64,000 nt of DNA from Moniliella sp. 'wahieum' (taxonomy: Eukaryota; Basidiomycota; Moniliellomycetes; Moniliellales; Moniliellaceae): positions 62,001 to 126,000 of the forward strand of contig RSEE01000117.1 in the NCBI GenBank assembly GCA_003971905.1. Reading direction: 5' to 3'. The notes below the pieces were generated by a model, which ran no database searches, was not told the origin of the DNA, and saw only the letters and a list, made by a program, of their open reading frames with translations. A program made the translations under genes and the position numbers. How positions within the stretch are numbered: the first letter of the stretch is position 1; each line of letters opens with the position of its first letter. Of this stretch, positions 26,217 through 37,218 are shown piece after piece.

Positions 26217-26709
26217 TGCAAAGTGCCCGAGGGGCGAGTGCCGAGGGACTGCATCTTGGTCAGGCCCCGTGCGAGGCTTCCCGGAGTGTGTCCCTGTGCG
26301 GCGGAAGGAGGGTGGAATTGCCCGTGATACGGGGGTGCAAGGCGTGCGCCACAATCACTTCGGTGGCAGGTGGCGTTTTGTTTTCTTTGTTCTGTCGCAC
26401 AGATCCAGCGCATCATGCATCATCACCATCATCACCATCATCATCATCCATCCAGCTATCAAGCTATCATTATATCATTCACGTTCAGTCCCCCTAGCCT
26501 AGCAGTAGCTTGCCCGGCGACGGACGCACAAGTCGCAGCCACTGGCGGCTAGTCTCTTCGCTAGCCAGCTAGTCAGCGCGCTGCGCCACTCAGCCGCTCA
26601 GCGTCCGTTTTCATGCATCATGCATCATGGTTGAACCTCCCCCAGATCTGGCCTCGACCAGCAATGGCAACACGCGCGCCTCCTGACCACCCCACCACCA
26701 CCTTCCGGT
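26217..26709. other. intergenic / 5' region of DUF6533 gene
   Basis: No gene seen. A CATCAC/CATCAT microsatellite (26410-26452), TTATATC (26471) and ATCATGCATCATG (26612-26628) lie before the start codon. Confidence 0.5.
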
Positions 26710-28262
26710 ATGAGCGTCATACCTCATCATCCCATCGCCGTTGCTGGCCCCAGCGCCAGCTTTGTACGGCATGATGTCTTTCTGCTCATGCTGGACTACA
26801 ACATATACGCCTCTGCCTTGCTGGGCATTGTCGCCTGGGATTATCTTGTGACCCTCAAGGATGAGATCAACATGTACCGCCATCGCGGTCCCAAACTCAT
26901 CTTGATCCCCTTCTTGACCGCTCGCTACGGCACCCTCGCCGCCGTAGTGACCAACCTAGTTCAGCTTCGCAATGGCCTGTGGCTCTCTCCCCGCGAATGC
27001 TACAACACCGCAGCATTGTCTTCCTCGGCATCATTATTACTGCAGCCACAAGCGCCATCTTTGTCCTGCGCACCTACGTCATCTGGCATCGGTCCAACTG
27101 GGTCCTGGGCGTGCTTTCCTTGTTGTGGGCGGCTCAGTTGGCTGGTACGCTAGCTGTCGGCAACGGGATCCGGCCTGCGGTGGTACCAGAGGAAGACAAT
27201 ATGTGCATGATGCTGATGCCACACCGCCACATCTCATGGGTCATTTATGCAGTGAACATGATCTTCGACGCGCTCATTCTTATCTTGGCCCTCGCCGCGT
27301 TGTTGAACCCGTTCAACCCCATGATGAACAGCCACGCCGGCAGTTCCGACAATGGTGCCTTGCCTAGTCCTCAGCCTCATCGCAAACGATCCTCAACCAT
27401 TCTGGTTCGGTGGATGGGTGCGTTCCGACCGTCGCTCCAGATGCATCGAATCCAAGCTAGGTTTTTATCGGAAGGGTTTGTCTTCTTTTTTTGCGCCCTG
27501 CTGGTCAACTTGATCAACACATTATTCCTCACCGTCGGCGGTTCTTGGGCTTACGCCAATATCAACACTACCGCTGCCATCGCAGTCACTGGCATCTGTG
27601 CTGGCCGAACTGTTCTGATCAAGCTCGCCGTTGATATTCCCACGCGAAAGTCGTCTATCACCCCACCCTGGCCTTCGTCCCAAGCCACTGGTGTCTCCAA
27701 CCCCGATGCCGACATGCCACACTCCCACCACTTCCCCCCAGTCCAAATTGAAACCGTCACGACGCAGACGGCCGACCAGCTCGATGGATATGAAGCCAAG
27801 CTTGGCTCCCCCCTGCCTTCAAGTGGATTGAATTCGAAACTCACACCCCTCTCGGTTGTTGATGCTTCCGATTGGGCTGTGGAGGACACTGGCAGCATCC
27901 ACTCCACTGGCGAAGGAATCCCGAATTACCCCCGCTTGCGGGGCGGATACCGTGTCCCCTCTCTCAACTCAGTGCATGCTGCAATGGCGAATGGAACGTT
28001 GGGCTTTTCGCATTCGCGAGAGGATCTGGGATCACCCCCTGCGGGCGGAGAACAGGACCATCCTCTCTCTTCCCCTTCCCAACCCAATACGCATACCCCC
28101 ACTCCGCCCTCCAGCAGTCCCACCCACGATGTCCATCCCCCCGAGCGTCCGACAGGAGCGGCTGCTCTCACCACGCAGCTTTTCTCTCCGCTTGACTTTA
28201 CCCCATCAAAACCGAGCGAAGATGTAGAAGTGCTACGCGACCCTTTACGCCAAAGCAGTTGA
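26710..28262 (+). CDS. seven-span membrane protein, DUF6533 family
   Basis: Basidiomycete membrane protein of unknown function. The N-terminal DUF6533 segment includes the first helix ASALLGIVAWDYLVTLKDEI, followed by the basic loop and FLTARYGTLAAVV. Further helices: IVFLGIIITAATSAIFVLRTYVIW, VLGVLSLLWAAQLAGTLAV, ISWVIYAVNMIFDALILILALAAL, FFFCALLVNLINTLFLTV, and a last helix near TAAIAVTGICAG. A soluble Ser/Pro-rich tail of about 200 residues follows, probably cytosolic. The layout is like a seven-helix receptor, and proteins of this family are sometimes called receptor-like, but ligand and signalling are unknown. One frame change near 27010; otherwise a single open exon from 27010 to the stop. 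Confidence 0.82.
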
Positions 28263-29279
28263 TCTGTTCATTACCGAGACCCTATTGTTTTCTGTCCTTA
28301 CTTCAACCCTCTCATGTCACTGTGCACTGCACTTCCTTGTCACATGGTGTTTTACTTTATTCATGTACCGAGTTGCCATTTGTTCTCTGTGCTGTATACA
28401 AACCCTTCGTCCACTTATAGTAGGAGATAACCTCGGTTCAGCCTCCAAACGTGTACCAACGCCGCATTAACCAGCTGTCAATTTTTCAAGGTCGAATGAT
28501 ATGGGTGTGAGATCATACAGAAATAGGGGATTGATACGATAGCGGATTCAATCCAGGTCGAGGCATGGCCTGGTTTCCAGGACTGAGCCTACAGGTATAC
28601 AACAGGCTCAGCGGCCAATGTGGTCTGGCGTTCATCTCATTCGAGCTGTTAAACTTAAGAGATCGGCTTTGGTTCTGGGGATTGACAAAAGGCGAGACAA
28701 CAGGCTGCTCCATCGACATGGAATCAACGACATCAGCAACGCTGTCGCTGGTGACCACAACCTGTGTGAAATGATGGAAAGGGTATCTACCTGCTGCCAC
28801 ACTTTGTTGGGCGACTGGACTCAGACCAGTGACTAGTGACCGCAGAACTGACGATTAATTGCGAGTGCCAGTGTTGCGCACTATGGATGCTTGGGTTCAA
28901 TGTATCACCCCTCGTACACCGGCTCCATTTCTGTCCTGATCGCCTTGTAGTATCCGTGACAGAACTTGATTGTTACCCATTCCCCCCGCCTATTTCCATC
29001 AACTAGCCAAGTTCTTGCACACAGTTTGTGCACTATCATAGCGTCCCACACAGACTGCTGTTCAACGTTCAGTGTTGACACTATAGATGCGGGACTGAGA
29101 TTCCTACTATGAAAACAGAGTAGTAGCAGTAGAACAATCGCGAGGCGTGTTGCGGAAAAGAGACTCGAAGAAAGAAGCAAAAGGGTATAAAAGCGAAAGC
29201 ATTAGTGCGAGGCCTGGGGATCGTTTGGAGAGGACCCAACCAAGATCTGCGTAAGTAGGGACAAAACAATGCGGGCCGA
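28263..29279. other. intergenic region between convergent genes
   Basis: Both flanking genes end here. No gene found. Holds GACCAGTGACTAGTGACCGC (28825-28844), one more member of the AGTGACTAGTGAC word family. Confidence 0.5.
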
Positions 29280-30905
29280 TCAGGCTTGTTCGACCTCGGA
29301 GGCAATGGACTTGCGCTCCTCCAGGTCCGACACCATTTCGTTGTCGATGTGGGTGGCGATTTTGGAGCGTGCCCTGAGGCGAGGCCCCCAAGCAAGAAGG
29401 ATAAAGGGAATCGCGCCCAAGATAGTTGCAATGGCCGCCAAGATGGAAGAAGAATATTGTGGCTCCCAGCCGCCGTTGTGGGTGTGATACATCACCCACC
29501 CAAACAGCGGGAACGAACCAGCAGCCAAGTTGCGCAAAAGGGAGACAGCGGCAATCGCACTACTGCTACTGGCCTCGTAGGCGTCGCTAAGATACTCAAA
29601 CGACGCAATGTAGATCAAGGCGGCGCCAAATTGGCAGAAGCCGAATCCAGCGATCGCAGCTGCTGGATGCGCTTCTGGAATGCCAGTCCAAGCGAACCAC
29701 CAGAGTCCAACAGGCAGGGCAACACCACCCACAGCGGCGTAGTAGTATAGTCGACTCTCTGGGTTCGGGCGTCGATTTGGCCCATTCTTAGCGTCCCGGC
29801 GGTAGAGGTAGTCCTGATGGAAGTGGAATACCCAAGCGACCAGGGCAGCGACCGTGGTGATCCCAAGTGCCAGACTGCAGTAGATTGGTTTCCAATGGAA
29901 GGCGCGTTGGAAGGTAATCGGAAGACCGACCATGGCGAGGAAAAGCACGCCCCTAATAGGTAGCATATAGGTCAGTATCCTCAGCCCGAATAATGGATTT
30001 TTGTGATAACATGTAGACGTACCAGGCAAACCCGACCCAGATAGAAAAAGCGGTACAGATGGGTTCAAGGAGTAAGAGACGGAAAGGGAGAACAAGAGAG
30101 CGCAAATTACGTTGAAGAAGCGAGATGCGATTTTGATCCATGCGGGAGATGTAGATAGTATGCAGACCTTTGGCCTTGGCTTCCGCAGTCATCCGGCGGG
30201 CCCTCCGACGCAGGAGCACGTTGGCCCGCGTCTCCGAGAAGGTGAAAAGCATGAGGAAGAAGGTGAGGAAAGCAAAAATGCACTGGTACCAGAAAGCCCA
30301 GTGCCACTCATGCGGTCCGGCACCAGCCAAGACAGCAGAAGTAAGGAACGGGCCGAGACCTTGGCCCGCATAATTGCCCACAATGAACCCGGCAATCCAG
30401 ACCCCGCGACTTTGGGCAGGGAAGATATCGGCCAAGGTACCGGCAACCATGGAGTTACCAGCACTGTTGGCGATGCCATGGAAGAAGCGTGTGATGACAA
30501 AAGCCTCAATATCTTGCCCAGCGCTTGAGGGATCATAAGCACAGCAAATAGAAACGAAGAGATCCAGTAGATGGGTGCACGTCCCGTCGTCTCGGACAGA
30601 GGGGCGGTTAAAAGGGCACCAAGCGCAATGCCCGTCATTAGTGTTGTGGTTCCCAAAAGAAACACGACGTTCCCGACGTGCATTTTGGGTCCGAGCACGG
30701 GGAAGAGGGGTGCATACGTGCTGGCCAGCAAGGCAAAGTCGAATGCAATCCAGATCATCAGACAGCCCGTGTAAATCCGCTTGGGCAATGGCCACTGTTG
30801 CGGGTTTTCCGCATCATAGGGTTTGTCAAAGTCAATGAAGATCACGTCTTCTCCCGTCTCTTCAGTCTGCTGCGCCGGGGTCCCGACAGATTCGGTTAGA
30901 GCCAT
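29280..30905 (-). CDS. MFS drug:H+ antiporter, DHA1 family
   Basis: Plasma-membrane exporter of the 12-helix DHA1 type, expected to expel toxic compounds using the proton gradient. The N-terminus MALTESVGTPAQQTEETGED leads to the family signature DKPYDAENPQQWPLPKR just before helix 1. Helices follow, including LLGTTTLMTGIALGALLTAPLSETTGRAPIYW (motif A region, helices 2-3), FFHGIANSAGNSMVAGTLADIFP (helix 4), and GVWIAGFIVGNYAGQGLGPFL (motif C region, helix 5). A long basic cytosolic loop (RRRARRMTAEAKAKG) separates the halves. The second half starts GVLFLAMVGLPITFQRAF after an intron near 29956-30020. The C-tail ends EERKSIASEVEQA. One frame change near 30490. Substrate cannot be read from sequence. 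Confidence 0.9.
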
Positions 30906-32823
30906 GCTCGGCGCGGCAGAGATTTCCCTTTGCTCTTACTCTCCCTATCCTTTTCCGTGGACGCACCCCATACCAAAGAGGAATGTGAACCAGAGGAAGA
31001 CGCGGGAGATAAATGAGGGCGTTGAGGGTCTTGCATATGCCGTAGCAAAATAAAGATGTTACTCGGGTGTGTTGATGTGGTGAGAGGGTTGGTGGTAGGT
31101 TTTACTGTAGAAGCGAAGTGGTAATGCTGTGGGATGGCCAAGCCAGTTCGAAGCGTTTTATACCAAAGCACCACCTCTCTTCGCATCATGCATCCTCTTT
31201 CCCGGCCTTCTCCCCCCTTCTCATCCAGCTGGTGTGCCGAATTTTGCCGTATTGTGAGACTTGGACGTGCGCGGCAAGCACCATGTTGCCACCCCCCCCC
31301 CCGCACGTTCTCCCGGTACTTTGCGGGGAGAGTGTGGGAAGGACCGGGACGGGGGAACGTGGTAACGCGTTAGCGTTAATAGCGTAATGCAGAACGGCTA
31401 ATCCATCAAGTGGAACGTTAAATGATTAGCGAAATACGGCACAAAAGGTTATTGCGGCTCTGATGCAACGCATACGCTGTAACGCGGTAACGAAGTTCGA
31501 AGGGCTGGGTGCAGTGTGGGTGCATTTGTGATCGATGATCGATTCGATCAGGCATGGGGCCTGGGGCCTGGGCAGGCCTGGGGACCGGGGATCGGTGACG
31601 CCCCCCCCCCCGCCGGCCTGAGGTTCAGGCCGGCGCCTCCCATACGTATATGAGTGGCGTGGGCGGACACGCGATGGGGAGCCAGCCACCCGTCGAACTT
31701 GCCACACTTCCGATGATCGATGAGATCGAGATTCGATGAAATCGATTGAGCTGAGAGCTGCTGGCGGGTTGGAGTCTGAATCTGACATGTGAGCTCACTT
31801 GTAATATACGGTGTGGGGATCGTCTGACACGGACTGTGGCCGCACACCCCCCGGCGGGGCGACTCATCCGCCGTCGGTTATTTCGGCGATCCATTCGACC
31901 AAAAAAATACTTCTCTCCACCGTGGAAGAGGAGGCAGGCCATGGGCAGGCCTGGGCGAGTGCTGTGGATGAGCCTACTTACATGTTGTACAGTGTCGCAT
32001 GCACATCATGTCACCACCATTGAATCCATGTCATGCATGCATCATGCCTTTGGTATACGAGTACATGCAGGTCCCTCTCTTACGGATGTATTACTGAGTA
32101 CTAATGCATTGATGGAGCGAGAGGTCCTGGCAGGTCCTGGCCCTACCAGACCCTACCTCTCCGGGGAAGTCGCTCGAACATGGGCCCGGCCAGTGTTGCG
32201 GAGAAGTGTGGGGAACAGGTGATATGCATTTCGGGGTATGGCCTGGTACAGTGGTCTGCCCACAGACGCCTCTCTCATTCAACACGCGCTCTAATTCAGA
32301 TCTCACGACACCAGATGGCAGAGACCGCCCATATATGAATAAGGTCTTTTAGACCTTGAATTGGTATACTTGGGCGCATGTGAAGTAAATGGATCTAGTC
32401 GAAGTAGCTCGAAGCTTGAAGCTTGAAAAGAGGGCGGAGTTATAGGGGAAAGCGCGAGTGAAACGCCGCCGGCCTATGAGATTTGAGATCTGAGACCTCT
32501 GTGGCATCAAACGCCGCACAACGGTCCAGGCTTGATAGAGTAAACACATCCGACTCGCATTGTTACTTTTGCGTGTGTCCCTGTTGAGATGTATTATAGT
32601 TGGTGCATGATATAGTAACGCTTGGAGGGAAGTGAGCCCATATCCGTCTTTGATGGGAAGTAATCAAGTCGGCGATCTTCCTCGGAAGGGGTCCGCCACA
32701 GTTAGTGTGGCCTCTCCCATTTGTGAAACAGTGGTAAGGGATAGTCGGCTGTGCGGATGGAAAGTGCAGAATCGGATATTTGAGAACAAAAACATGACAA
32801 GTGCATCCTGTTTTGTGTGCATT
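30906..32823. other. intergenic region with promoter of the MFS gene
   Basis: No gene supported. Includes the TATA box listed below, the hairpin CCGGCCTGA/TCAGGCCGG around GGT (31614-31634), ATCGATGATCGATTCGATC (31531), GCATGCATCATGC (32034-32046) and GAAGCTTGAAGCTTG (32410-32424). Confidence 0.5.
31157..31163 (-). promoter_or_regulatory. TATA box (TATAAAA) for the MFS gene
   Basis: Reads TATAAAA on the minus strand, about 250 bp upstream of the start codon at 30905. Distance allows for an untranslated leader; not proven. Confidence 0.4.
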
Positions 32824-33838
32824 CCATTGACAGAGCTTAAGGCTGGGACAGGGGAACGCTACGTCTAAACCGAACCGTTCATCTTGCGGGGGTTACTTGG
32901 AAGCGCCACCAAGATTAAGGGACCAGGGGGATCGCCAGGATATCAGGACCCTCCGGCTCACGCCATCCGGTCCCGTACCCTAGGAAGCGCGTGTGGACAC
33001 GGAGGAACGTGGTTGACATACGAGCGAGGAACCATTTCCACTGAGACTTAGTAGCCAACTCCTTCCAATGCGCAAACAACTTGCCCGCCGTCTTGGTGCC
33101 GTAGTATCCTCGCGTCGTCAAAACCAGGGGGAAAAACGGTTCTTGAGTGCGTCCCTGGTACTTGGCGTTCTTGTCGCATTCTGCTTGTTCAAGCAGCCGA
33201 AGCAGTTCCTTCTCCCGGCGTTCCAAAGGCGACGCAGTGCTCTCATGCACCACCCGCCGGTACGCGCTCTGCGCCTCCTGCGATCCCGTGTCGCGCAGCG
33301 TGTGGTCTACCTCCATTCCGGTTCCTCCCAGTGCTCCGGGCCCCATCACGCGGTAATCGGTGCGCTGTGCCTTCCGTCCGCGCCTCGTCCCATCCTCTTC
33401 CTCCACCATAGGTTCGTTGTGGACGTGGGTGTCGGGGATGGAGCGGAGGAGCTGGAGAATGGGCTCCCGCACTGCCTCATGCAACGCACCAAACTTGGCC
33501 TGGGTGCGGGTGCAGGACATGATATGTTCCAGCGAGGACATGATGCCGCACTTGCACATGCTGCGCGTGGTGCGGCACAGCGTGCGGAGCTGGAGACCAA
33601 CCTGGACCTGCTGGTCAGAGAGCTTGAGGTACGGGACGGATGGAATGGCGGAGAGCCAGTTGTGGCTCAGCGGGTTGCTGTGCTCAACCACATGGCGACC
33701 ATCGGCAGCGTCCAGCTTCTGGAGCAGCTCCTGTCGACTTTGCTCCCACATCTCGCGGCAGCGCTGGCGTTGCTTCGTAAATGCGTTGGCCCTTGCCGTT
33801 TGCGGTCCCGAACGGCCTGTTTTCATATGTTTTCATAG
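32824..33838 (-). mobile_element. 5'-truncated LINE, 3' end with endonuclease-like domain (minus copy)
   Basis: One open stretch of 303 residues (33826-32915) resembles the C-terminal part of non-LTR retrotransposon polyproteins: a zinc-knuckle-like CKCGIMSSLEHIMSC, then RTDYRV and GMEVDHTL. KNAKYQG and PLVLTTRGYYGTKTAGK follow. The order D...K fits the restriction-like (PD-D/E-x-K) endonuclease of R2/CRE-type LINEs, which nicks the target to prime reverse transcription. No reverse transcriptase is present, as expected for 5' truncation. The 3' untranslated part is shared with the plus copy at 33887-34419 and both end at CTCTGTCAATGG. Exact family not determined. Confidence 0.65.
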
Positions 33839-33886
33839 GGAAGGGCCAAAATCAGTTTTCGCATTGAGCTCAACGCACTGACTACC

Positions 33887-34419
33887 GCATGATGGGACCT
33901 GGAGCAATCGGAGGATTAGGAATGGAGGTGAACCACACTCTGCGCAACTCGGGAACGCAGGAGGCGCAGACCGCGTACCGGAAGGTGGTACATGAGAGCA
34001 CCGAGCCGCCTTTGGAACGCCGGGAGAAGGAGCTGCTCTGGCTGCTGGTACAAGCAGAATGCGACAAGAACGCCAAGTACCAGGGACGCACCCAAGAACC
34101 ATTTTCCCCCTTGGTTTTGACGACGCGAGGATACTATGCCACCAAGACAACGGGAAAGATGTTTGGGAACTGGAAGGATTCGACTACTGACTCTCAATGG
34201 AGATGGTTCACCGCTTGGATGTCTATACCACGTTCATCTGTATCCACAAGTGCTTCCTCGGGTATGGGAACGGATGGCGGGCACGAGAGGGTTTTGATCT
34301 CCTGGCGATTCTCTTGGTTCCTTAAGCGGAGTTGGCGCTCACAAGCAGCACACGCCGGATGAACAGGTCAGTTTAGGCGCAGCGTTTCTTTCTCCCACAG
34401 CCTTAAGCTCTGTCAATGG
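33887..34419 (+). mobile_element. 5'-truncated LINE, 3' end only (plus copy)
   Basis: Encodes MMGPGAIGGLGMEVNHTL, EAQTAYRKVVHEST, AECDKNAKYQGRTQEPF and LTTRGYYATKTTGK, closely matching the minus copy over about 110 residues. It then loses frame near 34230 while DNA similarity continues through the stop (CTTAAGC) to CTCTGTCAATGG. The acidic residue of the presumed nuclease core, EVD in the minus copy, is EVN here, so this copy would be inactive. Its 5' end faces that of the minus copy with about 50 bp between. Confidence 0.65.
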
Positions 34420-35516
34420 TATGGTTGCAGAATAGAGATCTGTGTGGACCACATCTTTCGTTCACCGTAGTATCGTGGTATATACATTTTCTGGTACGAC
34501 GCTTGATCTTGTTCCCTGCTCTTCTGGTTCCATCTCTTGTGGCTCCGCCATGATCCGTCTCCCCCTCTACTTCCTCTCTCTTGGACCGTTCGCGGGTGCG
34601 ATGAGGCCTGAGGTCGATAAGGCCTGAAGGAGAAAAAAAACATGTGATAAGATGGACCGAGAGGCGGTTATATCCTTGGTTGTTGTTTCTCTCTCTCTTC
34701 TGGAACGATGCCAAACTAGGCGTCCTACCACGCAGCGCATTGGCGGCTGTTCGTATCTACCTACTAAATTTTCGTCACAACAACCATGTGGCCAATATCT
34801 GCGCTTGCCATGTCTCCGCGATGCGCCCGATGGCCGTCGGCAGCCTACTCGGTGGCATCGAGTATACCGCGAGTACTAACGACGCACGACGGGCGCAGTG
34901 CCGGAGCGGCGAAGCGGACCGTGCGCGACACCTGGCTAATTACCGGGGATAGGGTCCGCACGGGAGCAGTGTTGCCACCCGTTCCGGTCCCGTCCCGAGG
35001 GTCCAGACGAAAGCGCCGGCACATCAGGAGGCGCAGCGCCAGCCCAGTGTAGGCGAGGCTGAGCGTTGATCGATCGCTGATCCACTCCTCTCGTTAATTT
35101 CATTCCTTTTGTCGCCATTACGCCCGAATTCAGCCGGCCTCAATTAATGAGTGTCCGTGCATAAAAACAAAAACACGGGCCTGTCTGGGAGGTTCCCGAG
35201 GCCCCACAGCCGGCGAATTCTCCCGTGTGCTCCCTGTGCTCCCGTGTGCTCCCTCTTGCCCCCACCCTTCGACGCTATATAACCCGCGACGGTCCAGCCC
35301 CCATCCCACCCATGTTCAGCACCTCCCCACGCACATTCGCCTCGGCCTTGGCCCTCGCTGCTTCAGTATATGTCGCTGACCTCGGCCTCAATTCGGGACG
35401 CATCTCCTCCTCCCTTGCATCGCACATTGGTCTTTCTTCGACCCCCGCGCTCCTCCAAAGCTCCAGTTCTCCCCCCCACCTCCTCTCCCCGCCTCTCCAG
35501 CTCACCCCCCCACACC
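34420..35516. other. intergenic region and pirin promoter
   Basis: Nothing recognisable in 34420-35200. TATA box at 35276 and C/T-rich leader at 35405-35516 belong to the pirin gene. Confidence 0.5.
35276..35282 (+). promoter_or_regulatory. TATA box (TATATAA) of the pirin gene
   Basis: TATATAA 36 bp upstream of a first ATG at 35312 and 241 bp upstream of the pirin ATG at 35517. The pirin leader may therefore contain an upstream ATG, or the protein an N-terminal extension if a base is missing between the two. Confidence 0.55.
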
Positions 35517-36471
35517 ATGTCCGACTCTCTGCCCCTCTCCTCCACCGCCACCGTCGTGCCGCGCCGCTGGAACCAGCGTGGCCATGCGGACCACGATTGG
35601 CTGAAGACCTTCCACACCTTCAGCTTTGCCGACTACTTTGACCCGCGTTTCATGGGCTTCAGCAACTTGCGCGTTATCAACGAGGACCGTATTGCTCCGG
35701 GAACGGGCTTCCCTAACCACCCCATGCTGGCGCTGAGATCGTAAGTACCCTGCTCTGCCTGCTGACCCGCCCTCCCCCCCCTCTTTGTTGTAACTAACAT
35801 TCTCCTCAGTTCTCTATTGTCCTGGGCGGCGAGTTGACCCACAAGGACTCGATGGGCAACGTTGAGGTCCTCAAGCAAGGGGACCTGCAGTTCACTCACG
35901 CTGGTACCCGGCCTGGCATCCGTCACTCTGAGTACAATGCCAACAAGACAGAGGAGTGCCATTTCCTCCAGATCTGGTACATGCCCGACCAAACCGTTAG
36001 CCCGCAGTACTACACTGCGCCCAAGTCGGACTGGACCAACCGGTTGGTCACGCTGATCAAGCCCTATTCCACTCTCACCAAAGAAGAGCAGGCTCGTACC
36101 GGCCTTCTTCCTTCTGGTGAGGCGATCCCTGCGCGCTCCTCTTTGGTCACCCGCACTAGCACTCTCCACCCGGGTAAGACGGTGGAGCACGCGATTGGGG
36201 TGGATACGGATGTGGCGTCGCAGACGGGCACCGAACGGTGGCTCTACGCTCATGTGGCCTCCATGTCGGGTTACAAGGACCCTGACCTGGCTGCGTACCA
36301 ATACAAGAACGAGGCCAAGTTGACCGTCAAGACGGCCAACGGCCCTGTCACCTGTCAGAGGGGGATGGCGCGTTCATCAAGAAAGCCCATGTGGGGGAGA
36401 AGATTGAATTTGAGTCGACTGGCCAATCGCCGGCAGTGTTTGTGCTGTTTGATTTGGCGGCAAAGGAGTAA
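35517..36471 (+). CDS. pirin family protein
   Basis: Cupin-fold, iron-binding nuclear/cytosolic protein; members act as quercetinases or transcription cofactors. Visible: [35 protein letters not shown], the metal-binding HPHAG (readable when one missing C at about 35723 is allowed for), [13 protein letters not shown], and the second metal pair in [12 protein letters not shown]-terminal cupin: [11 protein letters not shown], then [10 protein letters not shown] at the stop. The intron begins GTAAGT at about 35741 and ends CTCAG before [10 protein letters not shown] second missing base lies near 36350. The chosen ATG gives [14 protein letters not shown], a normal pirin start. An open frame from 35312 ([16 protein letters not shown]) could add a mitochondrial-type extension but is out of frame as read. 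Confidence 0.92.
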
Positions 36472-37218
36472 GTCCTACCTTTTCCTCTTTTCCTTACACA
36501 TCCCGCTTACACGATTCAAAAGCCTGATGTGAGCTGTGCTTGATAGGTCTTTCTTTGCTTCTGTGGCTCCCTTTCTGGTGCCTCTCGTTCGGCTGGGCTT
36601 GCTTTTCATCCTATTTTATCTGGCTTGGCACTGGCTTGTTCGCCGTCGCTGAGCTCAATCTCTCATGTACCACAACTCCTATTATGACTTTCATCCACCT
36701 TGGTCCTTTGCTGTAGCACTACTATAACTTTGGAATGATGTATAGCGCCATATTGTGCATCATGTTCGCAAAGGTACTGAGGGTCTGTGAATCGTCAACA
36801 CGCTGTGGGTGTTGGCTGATGCCCTGATATCCTTAAACCCATAAATACACGTCGCTACAATATCTTCTGGGGTGCCCCCCACCCCCACCTCCCGCGCTCT
36901 CCCAATCCCTCCCTGCCCTCTCGTACAGTTTGCTATGATTATCATATAGGCAAATTGGACTTGTGCGCACTGCCACCAACAACCAACTTCTACTCTGCAG
37001 GCTGATGTGCAGGCACCGTAGTGTCTTTTCGCCGATGCCCACTGACTTTCAGTCCGATGCCCACACCCATCTCACCCCAACAACAGTTACCCAAACGGAA
37101 TGGTTGAATGCAAATCTGGAAACTAGGTTGGAGACAGAAAATATGTGAAGGGAGGGATGGGAAGAGGAGCAGATTAAGATAAGTACCGCGCTTGAGAAGA
37201 TAAACCCAGCATCATGAA
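36472..37218. other. intergenic region between convergent pirin and KOG1
   Basis: No gene or repeat seen beyond T-rich 3' ends of both genes. Confidence 0.5.

Noticed and set aside
34644-35052. Short plus-strand open frames downstream of the LINE
   Set aside because: Three overlapping frames of similar length, none with recognisable motif or splice signals.
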